64,000 bases of DNA from JBBRHQ01 sp963781345 (lineage in GTDB: Bacteria > Actinomycetota > Thermoleophilia > Solirubrobacterales > 70-9). The translations under genes and the position numbers were made by a program. The stretch is from the NCBI GenBank assembly GCA_963781345.1, contig CAWAFQ010000003.1:222303-286302 (forward strand), given 5' to 3'. Below the pieces are notes generated by a model. The model did no database searches. It was given only the letters and a program-made list of their open reading frames with translations, and had not been told where the DNA came from. This document shows, in pieces, positions 37,007 to 44,883 of this stretch (positions are counted from its first letter, which is position 1; each line of letters begins with the position of its first letter).

Positions 37007-37187
37007 TGGATTGATGACTGGACGGGTGGGGCGTCTAGACTCTACCCCCGGCTGGGCCGACTAGCGATTCGGGCGTCGAGGGCAGTATCAGCAGCGGCCT
37101 AACGATCATCCTCGAGGCCGAAGTGGCTTAGCGTCGGCGTCTCGCCGAGTGAGCGACCGATCGGCCCAAATTGGACGTCGCTAGTGA
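37007..37187. other. Left edge of the accessory region, no gene seen
   Basis: About 180 bases with no coding frame or repeat recognised, located between the last clearly core gene and the first duplicated segment. Confidence 0.35.
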
Positions 37188-37360
37188 GCATGCACATGCT
37201 CAGATCGCTGCCCTGAAGTGATCCCGGTAGTTCGGTCAGCTGGAGGTCCGGGAAGCCTCGACGATTCTTCATCCTCAGACACCGGCTCGTCCGCCCGTCA
37301 GGTTGCCCTCCTCGTCGAGGTCGTCGCCGAGGTGCGCTAGTAACGACCGCGCCACGCCCC
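37188..37360. repeat. Segment duplicated from 45461-45635 (end of the 201-residue secreted-protein gene)
   Basis: From gcatgcaca at 37188 the sequence matches 45461 onward at roughly 90 percent, including the last codons LRSLP and stop of the gene at 44884-45489 and ~140 bases downstream. The gene body itself is missing here, so this is a 3' remnant. It runs directly into leader copy 1. Confidence 0.75.
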
Positions 37361-37548
37361 GACCTCCGAAGGGGGATGCCGCTAGGAGCGCCAGCAGCAG
37401 GCAGCAGGAGGTTCGTCACGACGGCTGAGGCCGGTCAGGTCGCATGGCTGCGTCCCCTGCTCCGCCGCCGATCAGCTGGCGGAAGTCTGATCCCTCCCGT
37501 CCGCCGCTTGTTGGCAAGGCGTCCCCGAGGGGCGATACTGCGCAGGCG
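37343..37548 (+). promoter_or_regulatory. Leader repeat, copy 1, with promoter for SnoaL block 1
   Basis: About 206 bases nearly identical to 50972-51177 and similar to copies at 46795 and 47931. Near its end are TTGGCA (37511-37516), a 17-base spacer and GATACT (37534-37539), a good sigma-70-type promoter. The spacer contains cccc-ga-gggg, a possible operator. Only nine bases separate GATACT from the ATG, so the mRNA would be leaderless or have one to three leader bases. Confidence 0.7.
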
Positions 37549-37950
37549 ATGTCGGAGGAGAACATCGAGCTTGTCAACCGAGTCCAAGACGCCCTCAACC
37601 GGCGCGACCTCGATGCCATCCTCGCGCACACCGACCCCGGCGTGGAGTTCATCCCGCGCACCCTGGAGGTGGACGGCGGCGGCTCCTATCGCGGCTACGG
37701 CGGGGTCCGGCGCTGGTGGGAGAACCTGTTCGACGTCTTCCCCGATTTCAGACTGGAGTGCGACGAGATACGAGAATTTGGAGACATGACCGTTGCGCGG
37801 GTGCGGATGAACGGGCAGGGCACGAAGAGCGACGCGCCCACCGAGCAGACCTCCTGGGTGGTCATCGAGTGGCGCAACAGGAAGGCCATCTGGTGGCGCG
37901 TTTGCCCTGCCGAGGCCCAGGCGCTCGAAGCCGCCGGGCTTAAGGAGTAG
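37549..37950 (+). CDS. NTF2/SnoaL-like protein 1 (first of block 1)
   Basis: 133 residues, SnoaL/ketosteroid-isomerase-like fold. It starts MSEENIELVNRVQDALNRRD, has DPGVEFIPRTLEVDG, YRGYGGVRRWWENLF and ends AEAQALEAAGLKE. No partner domain, signal or membrane segment, so cytoplasmic. The frame is led by the leaderless promoter of copy 1. A second copy at 51178-51580 is nearly identical in DNA but frame-broken, so this one is the intact member. Ligand or reaction unknown; the fold often forms small-molecule pockets. Confidence 0.88.
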   Translation: MSEENIELVNRVQDALNRRDLDAILAHTDPGVEFIPRTLEVDGGGSYRGYGGVRRWWENLFDVFPDFRLECDEIREFGDMTVARVRMNGQGTKSDAPTEQTSWVVIEWRNRKAIWWRVCPAEAQALEAAGLKE

Positions 37951-37953
37951 GCG

Positions 37954-38346
37954 ATGTCGCAGGAGAACGTCGAGGCAGTTCGGGCGAGGTATGGGCAGTT
38001 CGCCCGTGGACATTTCAGTCGGATGGCGGACGTCGCCGACGACTTCGAGCTCGTAACCACCCCCGAAAATCCTGACGCGGGAACCTATCGTGGAGAGGCG
38101 GCGATTCGGTGGTTGACGGCGTGGGTGGAGTCCTTCGACGGGCACACAATCGAGGCCACCGAGATAATCGATGCCGGAGACAAGGTGGTCCTCGCAATCC
38201 TTCAACGGGGCCGCCCACGCGGAAGCCAAACCGTGGTCGAGGGCCGCTGGTGGCAGGTGCTGACGTTTCGCGGAGGCGTCGTTGCCCGTGTCGAGACATT
38301 CCAGGAGCGGGCCCAGGCCCTCGAAGCCGCCGGGCTTGAGGAGTAG
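37954..38346 (+). CDS. NTF2/SnoaL-like protein 2
   Basis: 130 residues, beginning MSQENVEAVRARYGQFARG three bases after the previous stop. Distinct in the central part (DDFELVTTPENPDAG, YRGEAAIRWLTAWVESFDGH) but keeps IDAGDKVVLAILQRGR and the tail AQALEAAGLEE. The GAGGAG encoding its last residues serves as ribosome-binding site of the next gene at six-base spacing. Confidence 0.87.
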   Translation: MSQENVEAVRARYGQFARGHFSRMADVADDFELVTTPENPDAGTYRGEAAIRWLTAWVESFDGHTIEATEIIDAGDKVVLAILQRGRPRGSQTVVEGRWWQVLTFRGGVVARVETFQERAQALEAAGLEE

Positions 38347-38349
38347 GCG

Positions 38350-38751
38350 ATGTCTCAGGAGAACGTGGAGATCTTGCGTGCGGTCTACGCTCGGTGGCGC
38401 GAGGGCGACTTCCGGCCGAGCCTCGATGTAGTTGATCCACTCGTCCTGTTCGTCAACCCTCCCCCGTTGCCAGAGTCCGGGACGTACCTCGGAGTCAAAG
38501 AGCTGGTCGAGTACATGCGAGGCTTCCTGGAGCCGTGGAGTCACATCACAATCGAGGCGGAGGACATCACCGACGCGGGCGGCGGCACCGTTGTCGCGGC
38601 TGTGCGTCAACGCGGTGTCGGGAGCGAAAGCGGGGTCGAGACCGACTTCCGCTACTCCCAGGTCTGGTCCTTCCGGAGCGGCAAGGTAATCCGGCTCGAA
38701 AACTTCCGAGAGCACGCTGAAGCCCTCGAAGCCGCCGGGCTGTCGGAGTAA
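38350..38751 (+). CDS. NTF2/SnoaL-like protein 3
   Basis: 133 residues: MSQENVEILRAVYARWREGD, pocket-side segment DPLVLFVNPPPLPESG, YLGVKELVEYMRGFLEPW, ITDAGGGTVVAAVRQRGVG, and tail EHAEALEAAGLSE. Three bases separate it from both neighbours. The NPPPLPESG loop is unique in the array and suggests a different pocket from its neighbours. Confidence 0.87.
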   Translation: MSQENVEILRAVYARWREGDFRPSLDVVDPLVLFVNPPPLPESGTYLGVKELVEYMRGFLEPWSHITIEAEDITDAGGGTVVAAVRQRGVGSESGVETDFRYSQVWSFRSGKVIRLENFREHAEALEAAGLSE

Positions 38752-38754
38752 GCG

Positions 38755-39150
38755 ATGTCGCAGGAGAACGTCGATCAATTCGTGAGGTGCATCGAGGCGT
38801 TCAACCGCATGGACATCCCGGGCGTCCTGCAACTCCTGGATCCCGAAATCCGGTTCGAGCACCGGCTCGCAGAACTCTTCGGAAGCTACTCGGGGCTTGT
38901 GGGCGTGGAGGGATTCTTCGCAGACGTCGCAGAGCATTTCGACGCCTTGAAGGTTGCTTGCCCGGATGTCCGTGATCTGGGCGACCGGGTACTTGCACTG
39001 GGTACCAGCCGCCTCACCGGCAAGGGCAGCGGCGTCGAGACCGAGTTGCCCTTCACGGTCGTGGCGAAGTTCAGGGACGGACGCATGACCCACTTCACCG
39101 ACTACGGCGATAGGGCCCAGGCCCTCGAAGCCGCCGGGCTGCGGGAGTAA
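38755..39150 (+). CDS. NTF2/SnoaL-like protein 4 (last of block 1)
   Basis: 131 residues: MSQENVDQFVRCIEAFNRMD, DPEIRFEHRLAELFGSYSG, LVGVEGFFADVAEHFDALKV, LTGKGSGVETELPFTVVAKF and tail AQALEAAGLRE. The conserved tail DNA is present but no gene follows; after the TAA the sequence enters inter-block repeat A within ~15 bases. It is therefore the end of the transcription unit. Confidence 0.87.
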   Translation: MSQENVDQFVRCIEAFNRMDIPGVLQLLDPEIRFEHRLAELFGSYSGLVGVEGFFADVAEHFDALKVACPDVRDLGDRVLALGTSRLTGKGSGVETELPFTVVAKFRDGRMTHFTDYGDRAQALEAAGLRE

Positions 39151-39164
39151 GGCCCTAACCCACG

Positions 39165-39357
39165 CACCCGGCTCTGCCGTGCCGCTGCTACCGATTCGCC
39201 CCCGGCTACCACGCCGCTTGCTACCGATCAGCTACCGATTCTCAGCGGGGCGGCGTTTCCCAGGCGTGGGTCGCCGTGCCTGTGGATCCCGCCCAGGGGC
39301 GGCGATTCCCCCGCCGTGTCGCGGTTTGTCGCAGTTTGCCCGGGAGACTGAATGAGT
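39165..39357. repeat. Inter-block repeat, copy A
   Basis: About 190 bases shared with copies at 42720 (truncated), 44451 and 54649. It contains the short direct repeats gctaccgat (three times) and gctaccac, then cccaggcgt...cgccgtgcctg, ccccgccgtgtcgcggtttgtcgc and gggagactgaa, ending at agtcgg. In copy D the next bases are the 3' end of a tRNA-Pro half. The repeated gctacc words look like protein-binding sites, for instance integrase arm sites. Confidence 0.75.
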
Positions 39358-39509
39358 CGGCCTTTCGTAGTACCGGTTTCTCGCCCGAACAGTGCGAAAC
39401 GCAGTCTCATCCCGAACGGAGTGCAGCAAGCCGCCTGGCAGCAGGCGATCGCGGCCCGGCGCCGAATTCTCCGTCTGCAAGCGGTTCACCCGCCCACGGA
39501 GGTGTCTCG

Positions 39510-40142
39510 ATGGAGGTTTCGGATTACCCGGTCAGGTTCTCGGTCGACTACCCCGACCGCGCGCTCAACCGTGTCAGCTCGGCGTTTCGCATCTTCGCGG
39601 TGATTCCGATCGCGATCGTCTTCGCCGCAATCGGCGGTGGCGGCGGTGCCGGGGGAGGCGAAGGCTACTTCTACTCGTTCGCGGCAGCGGGGACTGGAAT
39701 CATCTTCATCCCGACCGCGCTGATGATCGTCTTCCGCGAAAAGTACCCCCGCTGGTGGTTCGACTGGAACCGCGAGCTGCTGCGCTTCGCCAACCGGATC
39801 GGCGTCTACCTGTCGTTGATGGACGACACCTACCCCTCGACCGACGAGGAGCAATCCGTCCACCTCGAATTCTCCTACCCCGACGTTACCAGCGACCTCG
39901 ACCGCGGCCTGCCGATCATCAAGTGGCTGCTGGCGTTCCCGCACTACGTCGTCCTCTTCTTCCTCTACATCGCCGCCTTTTTCGCCGTCATCGGCGCCTG
40001 GTTCGCGATCCTGTTCAGCGGCCGCTACCCGCGCGGGATTTTCGACTTCGTCCAGGGCGTCCTCCGCTGGCACAACCGTGTCATCGGCTACGCCTTCGTC
40101 CTCGTCACCGATCGCTACCCGCCGTTCCGGCTCGGGGCATAG
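39510..40142 (+). CDS. DUF4389 membrane protein
   Basis: 210 residues from ATG 39510 after cggagg. Starts MEVSDYPVRFSVDYPDRALN and has three to four membrane segments (IFAVIPIAIVFAAIGGG, YFYSFAAAGTGIIFIPTALM, IKWLLAFPHYVVLFFLYIAA, FFAVIGAWFAILFSG) with conserved RYPRGIFDFVQGVLRWHNRV and YPPFRLGA at the end. DUF4389 proteins are common in actinobacteria; function unknown. It is the only gene between repeat A and the integrase remnant. Confidence 0.88.
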   Translation: MEVSDYPVRFSVDYPDRALNRVSSAFRIFAVIPIAIVFAAIGGGGGAGGGEGYFYSFAAAGTGIIFIPTALMIVFREKYPRWWFDWNRELLRFANRIGVYLSLMDDTYPSTDEEQSVHLEFSYPDVTSDLDRGLPIIKWLLAFPHYVVLFFLYIAAFFAVIGAWFAILFSGRYPRGIFDFVQGVLRWHNRVIGYAFVLVTDRYPPFRLGA

Positions 40143-40199
40143 GAGCGGCTCGGTCGGCTGAACTTCTTGAGAGGAACGGGCTGCAGCCCATCGCCGCCG

Positions 40200-40470
40200 A
40201 TCAGCTGACCCCGACCGCCCCAGCGATTGCCAAGGTGCCCGCATCGAAGGTGCCGAGCAGCCGGTCAAATGCCGCCGCCTTGGAGGGGTGCCCGTAGCGC
40301 GACACGCCAGGGCACTGCCGTCCTTGAGGCCCAGCTACACCGAGACGGCGAAGCGATCCGGCCCGGCCTTCAGGAGCCAGGTGGCACAGGCGTGGCGCAG
40401 GTCGTGCCAGCGGACGTTCTCGGACGCCGTTTCCTTCGACGCTTTCGGCACCTTCTACCTCCTGGTTCGC
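40200..40470 (-). pseudogene. Remnant of a tyrosine recombinase (phage-type integrase)
   Basis: On the minus strand one frame reads KASKETASENVRWHDLRHAC followed by ATWLLKAG, the conserved box around the second catalytic His-x-x-Arg of tyrosine integrases. It is then broken by a stop (FAVSV*), and after a frame change reads VSRYGHPSKAAAFDRLLGTF, the region where the last catalytic His/Trp and Tyr would lie. No N-terminal half is present. It is a decayed C-terminal fragment and the only integrase trace in the window. Confidence 0.6.
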
Positions 40471-40514
40471 GAGTGTGTCATCACTCTCGCCGATCGCCCG
40501 CTGGCCTGCAAGGA

Positions 40515-40547
40515 TCGAAGCCGCCGGGCTGTCGGAGTAGGCGATGT
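40515..40547 (+). repeat. Orphan cassette junction (tail + start) without a gene body
   Basis: The sequence tcgaagccgccgggctgtcggagtaggcgatgt is the standard junction between two SnoaL genes, but there is no SnoaL body on either side: the integrase remnant abuts it on the left and unrelated sequence follows the ATG. It shows that recombination has occurred at a junction. Confidence 0.7.
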
Positions 40548-40613
40548 TGCCCGCACCCTGTTCCTGGGTATAGGGTCGCGCCAGATGAAGTAGCAACGGA
40601 GAGAGGTTGAGAG

Positions 40614-40994
40614 ATGCCGAAGGTTTCGAGAGACAGCGCGGCGGGCGGCGGGGAGTTCGGCCCGGTCACGGACCGCTCCGAGCAGATCGAGGGCTACACC
40701 GTGAACTTCACGTCCTTTGCCGAAGACGTCGACGCGACCCCACTGATGAAGGGGCTCCCCGACGACCGCTGCCAGTGCCCCCACTGGGGCTACGTCATCA
40801 ACGGCAAGATGATATTTCGCTACGGGGATCGGGAAGAGGTCTTCGAGGCAGGCGACGCCTTCTACACGCCGCCTGGCCATATCCCCGTAAAGCATGAGCC
40901 AGGAACTGAGGCCGTGTTCTTTAGTCCCGCCGAGGAACTGAAGAAGACCGAGGCGGTCATGATGAAGAACATGGAGGAGATGCAAGGCGGCTAG
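40614..40994 (+). CDS. Cupin-domain protein
   Basis: 126 residues, single cupin barrel: motif 1 region CQCPHWGYVINGKMIFRYGD and motif 2 region FEAGDAFYTPPGHIPVKH with Gly/Asp and His ligands. It resembles small cupins that bind a metal and a carboxylate or act as ligand sensors. ATG follows ggagagaggttgagag. It is followed at 41044 by an orphan SnoaL tail, so it has been placed between cassette blocks. Function unknown. Confidence 0.85.
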   Translation: MPKVSRDSAAGGGEFGPVTDRSEQIEGYTVNFTSFAEDVDATPLMKGLPDDRCQCPHWGYVINGKMIFRYGDREEVFEAGDAFYTPPGHIPVKHEPGTEAVFFSPAEELKKTEAVMMKNMEEMQGG

Positions 40995-41043
40995 ACCCGA
41001 AGGCAACAAGGTCCCGCCACGTTGTCGCTGACGGCGGGAGCCG

Positions 41044-41075
41044 CCCTCGAAGCCGCCGGGCTTGAGGAGTAGGCG
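41044..41075 (+). repeat. Orphan cassette tail before SnoaL block 2
   Basis: ccctcgaagccgccgggctt-gaggagtaggcg is the conserved 3' end of a SnoaL gene, but the gene body is absent: ~50 bases of unrelated sequence separate it from the cupin stop. It still supplies the GAGGAG ribosome-binding site for the gene at 41076. Confidence 0.75.
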
Positions 41076-41477
41076 ATGTCGCAGGAGAACGTGGAGGTCG
41101 TGCGGCGCTGCTATGTCCTGATGAACAACCGGGACATGTCCGGTCTCGAAAAGGTCGCGGACCCCGAGGCCGTCCTTGATCTGTCGCGCAACGTCTTCAA
41201 TCCGGGCATATATCTTGGCCACGACGGCATCAGGCAGTTCAATGCCAGGTCCGAAGAGGTGTGGGAGGAGTTTGAGATGCGTCCCGAGGAGTTCATCGAC
41301 GGCGGCGACACTGTTGTCACGGCTGTCTCGATATTCGGGCGGGGACACGGCAGCGGGGTGCCCGTCGAGATGCGTCTGTTCAACATCTGGGAGTTCCGCG
41401 AGGGCAAGGTCATGCGGATGACGGGCGGCTACAGGGACCGGGCTGAGGCCCTCGAAGCCGCCGGGCTGTCGGAGTAG
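41076..41477 (+). CDS. NTF2/SnoaL-like protein 5 (first of block 2)
   Basis: 133 residues: MSQENVEVVRRCYVLMNNRD, DPEAVLDLSRNVFNPGIYLG, the acidic EEVWEEFEMRPEEFIDGGD, GRGHGSGVPVEMRLFNIWEF and tail AEALEAAGLSE. Block 2 has no leader promoter directly upstream; transcription may come from the cupin gene or farther left. Confidence 0.87.
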   Translation: MSQENVEVVRRCYVLMNNRDMSGLEKVADPEAVLDLSRNVFNPGIYLGHDGIRQFNARSEEVWEEFEMRPEEFIDGGDTVVTAVSIFGRGHGSGVPVEMRLFNIWEFREGKVMRMTGGYRDRAEALEAAGLSE

Positions 41478-41487
41478 CGGAGGAGCG

Positions 41488-41889
41488 ATGACTATCGGTC
41501 GAGAGAGTGCGGTGGCGTTCGTTGAGGGTTATGGACGTAGCTGGGAGAGTTGGGATGTCTCGGGGTTCGTCGATCTGTTTACCGACGATGTCGTCTATGT
41601 CGCCCACCCGACCCAGGAAACGGTCGTGGGAAGGAGGGATCTCAGGCGCTACTTTCGCAAGGAGGCGGCTGAGCAAGGCGAGGTGAGTGTGCGCATGGGG
41701 GAGCCTGTGATCGACGGCGATCGCGTCGCCGCCGAGTTCTGGGTGACGGCGACGAGCGAGGGGGAAGCCGGGACGATCACCGGGTGCTTGATAGCGCGAC
41801 TTACGTCTGACGGGCGATGTGGCAGCTTCCGCGAATACTGGTTCGACGAGGAGGGGCACACCAGCGCATTCGAGGGGTGGGGCGAGTAG
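41488..41889 (+). CDS. NTF2/SnoaL-like protein 6, outlier within the array
   Basis: 133 residues but with a different start (MTIGRESAVAFVEGYGRSWE) and end (TSAFEGWGE), so it lacks both cassette signatures. The fold is still NTF2-like: FVDLFTDDVVYVAHPTQETV, GRRDLRRYFRKEA, PVIDGDRVAAEFWVTATSEG. It has its own ribosome-binding site (cggaggagcg) between the stop of gene 5 and its ATG. It was probably inserted into the array or has diverged strongly. Confidence 0.8.
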   Translation: MTIGRESAVAFVEGYGRSWESWDVSGFVDLFTDDVVYVAHPTQETVVGRRDLRRYFRKEAAEQGEVSVRMGEPVIDGDRVAAEFWVTATSEGEAGTITGCLIARLTSDGRCGSFREYWFDEEGHTSAFEGWGE

Positions 41890-41892
41890 GCG

Positions 41893-42294
41893 ATGTCGCA
41901 GGAGAACGTGGAGATGGTCCGGGGCATGCTCGAAGCTTTCAACCGTGGCGATTCCGACGCGGTTGTCGCGGTGTTCGCCGAGGATTGCGAGCTTCACGAG
42001 CCGCCGGAGATGCCCGACAGCCCCACTCTCGGCTTCCGTGGATACGACGGCATCCGCGAGTGGATGGAGAAGCTGCGGGGGGTGGGCAATGTTCGCTTCG
42101 AGTTGGGTCGCTGCATCGCGACGGGCGACTTCATCGTCTCTGAGTGGACCGGGAGTGGCCGGGGGGAGGCCAGCGGGGTTCCTTTGGAATGGAGCACGTT
42201 CACCGTAGTGCACATCCGCAAGGGAAAGATCGCCAAGGCGCAGGCGTTCTTGAGCATGGCAGAGGCCCTCGAATCCGCCGGGCTTGAGGGGTAG
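41893..42294 (+). CDS. NTF2/SnoaL-like protein 7
   Basis: 133 residues: MSQENVEMVRGMLEAFNRGD, EDCELHEPPEMPDSPTLGF, RGYDGIREWMEKLRGV, VSEWTGSGRGEASGVPLE and tail AEALESAGLEG. The ELHEPPEMPD segment places His and Glu where catalytic SnoaL enzymes hold acid/base residues, but activity is unproved. Start is three bases after gene 6. Confidence 0.87.
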   Translation: MSQENVEMVRGMLEAFNRGDSDAVVAVFAEDCELHEPPEMPDSPTLGFRGYDGIREWMEKLRGVGNVRFELGRCIATGDFIVSEWTGSGRGEASGVPLEWSTFTVVHIRKGKIAKAQAFLSMAEALESAGLEG

Positions 42295-42297
42295 GCG

Positions 42298-42693
42298 ATG
42301 TCGCAGGAGCAGATCGAGTTGTTGCGCCCCGTCCTCGTCGAGTGGGCCAAGGGGAACCTCTGGGCAGGGGCCGAACTGATGGCACCGGACGTCACGTTCC
42401 GGGCCGCGCCGCCAGCCAACTTCGTTGCTCAGGGACTGGAGGAGACCGCTCGACAGGTGCTCGAGGTCCTTGCCCATTGGAGCGACTACCGGATCGAGGC
42501 AGAGGAACTGGAGGACCTCGGCGAAGACAGCGTCCTCGTGGTGGGTCATCAGCGCGGCAGGGGAAAGCTCAGCGGCGCTGAGGCGGACTACCCGATCTTC
42601 GTTGTCTGGAAGTTCCGGGAGAACGAAGTAATCGGCGCATACCTCGAGGGAACGAGGGACGCTGCCCTCGAAGCCGCCGGGCTGGCGGAGTAG
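42298..42693 (+). CDS. NTF2/SnoaL-like protein 8 (last of block 2)
   Basis: 131 residues with a slightly changed start MSQEQIELLRPVLVEWAKGN, then APDVTFRAAPPANFVAQG, the acidic IEAEELEDLGEDSVLVVGHQ, RGRGKLSGAEADYPIFVVW and tail DAALEAAGLAE. After its TAG the sequence passes within ~30 bases into the truncated inter-block repeat B. Confidence 0.86.
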   Translation: MSQEQIELLRPVLVEWAKGNLWAGAELMAPDVTFRAAPPANFVAQGLEETARQVLEVLAHWSDYRIEAEELEDLGEDSVLVVGHQRGRGKLSGAEADYPIFVVWKFRENEVIGAYLEGTRDAALEAAGLAE

Positions 42694-42719
42694 CGCCCTC
42701 AGCCGCCGAACCTGGCTCG

Positions 42720-42783
42720 ATCAGCGGCCCCTGCCATCTCGCTGCTACCGATTCGCCCCCCAGCTACCACCCCGCTTGCTAAC
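42720..42783. repeat. Inter-block repeat, copy B (truncated)
   Basis: Matches the first ~64 bases of copies A, C and D (ctgctaccgattcgcccccc, agctaccaccccgcttgct), then diverges at 42784. The tRNA-proximal two-thirds are missing. Confidence 0.7.
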
Positions 42784-43084
42784 GAAGAGCCAAGGGGGCG
42801 GGGTCTCAGAACAGGACGATGCAATAAGCATGCTTTTGCTCAGGCAAGGGGAAGTGGTCGTTTACGCCCACAGCCCGGCGGCTTCGAGGGATCCTCGCAT
42901 CAGGGGCTGCCGAAAGGCGGCCACTTCCAAGCCCACCGAATCGAGATCGGGTTGGGCTCGACGCAGCCGCCTATCAGCTGTTGTTCGGCGGGCCGGTTGG
43001 TTGAGCCCCCTCAGACGGGGCCACACGTCGCCCAGCGCCAGACCCCATCGACCTGGACCTGGCGCTCGCCGACTCGCGGCTCGC
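42784..43084. other. Non-coding stretch right of repeat B
   Basis: About 300 bases before the end of the RTX-type gene. No coding frame, repeat or hairpin was recognised. Confidence 0.35.
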
Positions 43085-44380
43085 TCAGCCCGTTCTGACC
43101 ACCGTGACCTTGCCCGCAACGCCGAACGGATTGCAGGTGTAGTCGAAGAGACCAGCGCTGGGGAAGGCATGCGAGAACGATCCGCCGTTGGAGATGGTGC
43201 TGCTGCTAAACCCATCTCCGCTCAGCGACACAGGGCCTACGCTGCTGCTGGTCCACTTCACCGTTCCGCCTCTGCGGATCGTGATCGAGGCGGGCTGGAG
43301 CGAGCACGCCGTGCCGATCGAGACGTCGCCCTTATCCGGTGGCGGTGGCGGGGGAGCCTTGTCCTCGCAGTTGCGCACGGTGTCCCTAGTCTGGCCACCC
43401 CCATCGCAGTGATCGCGATCGGGGCCGCCGTCGAGGGTGTCGTCCTCCCCCTCGCCGAACAGGCTGTCCCCACCCTCGTTGCCCTTAATCCTGTCGTCGT
43501 CCGGCCCCCCCAACAGCCTGTCCTTGCCCGGGCCCCCACGGATGTCGTCCTCGTCCAGCCCGCCGTGGATAGTGTCCCTGCCCTCGTCGCCGAACAGGTC
43601 CTCCCGCAGCGCGTTCGGACCGCCGAAGATCTTGTCGTCGCCCTGCTCGCCCTCGATCGCGTCGACGCCGTCGCCGCCCTTGAGTGTGTCGGCTCCGCCG
43701 CGGCCGTCGATCACGTCGTTGCCATTGCCGCCGTCGAGTTGGTCCCGTCCGGGTCCGCCGTCGATGTCGTCCTCGCCGTCCTCCCCGAGGTCCGCGGTGA
43801 AGTCGTTGCCGGCCCCGCCGAAGAGCTTGTCGTTCCCATCGGCGCCGCCGAGCGTGTCGTCACCGCTCCCGCCCTTGAGCACGTCGTTGGCGGAGCCGGA
43901 AAAGAGAAAGTCTTCCTTAGTGCCGCCCTCGAGCGTATTGCGGCGCGACTCTTGGACAAGAGGCACGACCTGACCCGGCCCTCCGACGAACTGGACGCTG
44001 CGGAGAGTGTCGTCCTCCCCCCCTCCCTCGATCTGATCGGGGCCGCCGTCGCCGGTGATGTCGTCGACGCCGTCCCCGCCCTTCAGCTTGTTTCCGGCCC
44101 TGTCGACGAGGTCGTCGGCGGACCCGCAGATGATGTCGCGACCCCCGCGGCCGTCGATTGTGTCGTGGCCCCCCATGCCGATGATCACGTCGCGCTGGTT
44201 GGTGCCGGTGATCGTGTCGGGCCCGCTGGTCCCCAGAAACCGCGCCTTCGTCGCTTGATCACCGCCGCACGTCGGAGTCGTGTCAGCGCCGGTGGTCGGG
44301 GCGAGGAGCGCGAGCAGCAGAAGCGACAGCGAGACGCTCATCGACACCCATCGGATCTCCCGTTTCCCCCCAAGAGTCAT
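43085..44380 (-). CDS. Secreted RTX-type calcium-binding repeat protein with C-terminal cupredoxin-like domain
   Basis: 431 residues from ATG 44380. Signal peptide (KREIRWVSMSVSLSLLLLAL...GADT), then roughly twenty nonapeptide-like GGxGxDxIxG repeats (GGADGNDKLFGGAGNDF, GGPGRDQLDGGNGNDVIDG) that fold into a Ca2+-loaded parallel beta-roll. A Pro-rich hinge PPPPPPDKG leads to a ~95-residue domain with RGGTVKWTSSS, HAFPSAGLFDYTCNPFGVAG, the His/Cys pattern of plastocyanin-like copper sites, though the usual Met ligand is not seen. Exported, surface or matrix protein. It lies between repeats B and C. Confidence 0.8.
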   Translation of the reverse strand: MTLGGKREIRWVSMSVSLSLLLLALLAPTTGADTTPTCGGDQATKARFLGTSGPDTITGTNQRDVIIGMGGHDTIDGRGGRDIICGSADDLVDRAGNKLKGGDGVDDITGDGGPDQIEGGGEDDTLRSVQFVGGPGQVVPLVQESRRNTLEGGTKEDFLFSGSANDVLKGGSGDDTLGGADGNDKLFGGAGNDFTADLGEDGEDDIDGGPGRDQLDGGNGNDVIDGRGGADTLKGGDGVDAIEGEQGDDKIFGGPNALREDLFGDEGRDTIHGGLDEDDIRGGPGKDRLLGGPDDDRIKGNEGGDSLFGEGEDDTLDGGPDRDHCDGGGQTRDTVRNCEDKAPPPPPPDKGDVSIGTACSLQPASITIRRGGTVKWTSSSVGPVSLSGDGFSSSTISNGGSFSHAFPSAGLFDYTCNPFGVAGKVTVVRTG

Positions 44381-44450
44381 GCCGTCGAGGGCAAACCTAA
44401 CACGGCTTGGCGCAGGCTGCAACACTCGGAGGCGCTGCCTGCGCGAACAG

Positions 44451-44660
44451 GGTCACGCGGCCCGTCGCCATCTCGCTGCTACCGATTTCACTCCCAGCTA
44501 CCACCCCGCTTGCTACCAATCAGCTACCGATTATCAGCGAGGCAGCGTTTCCCAGGCGTGGATCGCCGTGCCTGCGGATCCGCGCCTCGGGCGGCGATTC
44601 CCCCGCCGTGTCGCGGTTTGTCGCACTTTGACGGGGAGACTGAACCAGTCGGGGCGAACG
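44451..44660. repeat. Inter-block repeat, copy C
   Basis: Full-length copy with ctgctaccgatt, agctaccaccccgcttgct, cagctaccgatt, cccaggcgt and ggggagactgaaccagtcgg. It ends cggggcga, the same seven bases that form the tRNA-Pro acceptor strand in copy D, and then degrades (acggttcaatttcgccgc versus actggatttgaaccagcgac). It lies 71 bases before the start of the RTX gene. Confidence 0.75.
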
Positions 44661-44883
44661 GTTCAATTTCGCCGCAGGAGCGGGATTGCGGGGTGTTCAG
44701 CTACCACTCTGCTACCGATTCGGGGCGGTTGGCGTGCGAGCGGGGGTGGTAGCAGAGGCGTCGATGTCGGCGACGGCGATGGATCTGCCAGCGCCTCGGG
44801 CCGGTCCAAATGCGGTTTCACCGCATCGAGGTTGTGGACTTCTCTCGATGTGCTCTCGGCGAGGTTGAGCCAGACTGATTGGG
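44661..44883. other. Non-coding stretch between repeat C and the 201-residue secreted-protein gene
   Basis: 220 bases with one further gctaccactctgctaccgat word at about 44699-44719, otherwise nothing recognised. The promoter of the gene at 44884 should be here. Confidence 0.35.

Noticed and set aside
42776..44752. 658-codon plus-strand frame
   Set aside because: Antisense to the RTX-type gene. The low-complexity Val/Ala pattern mirrors the GGxGxD repeats.
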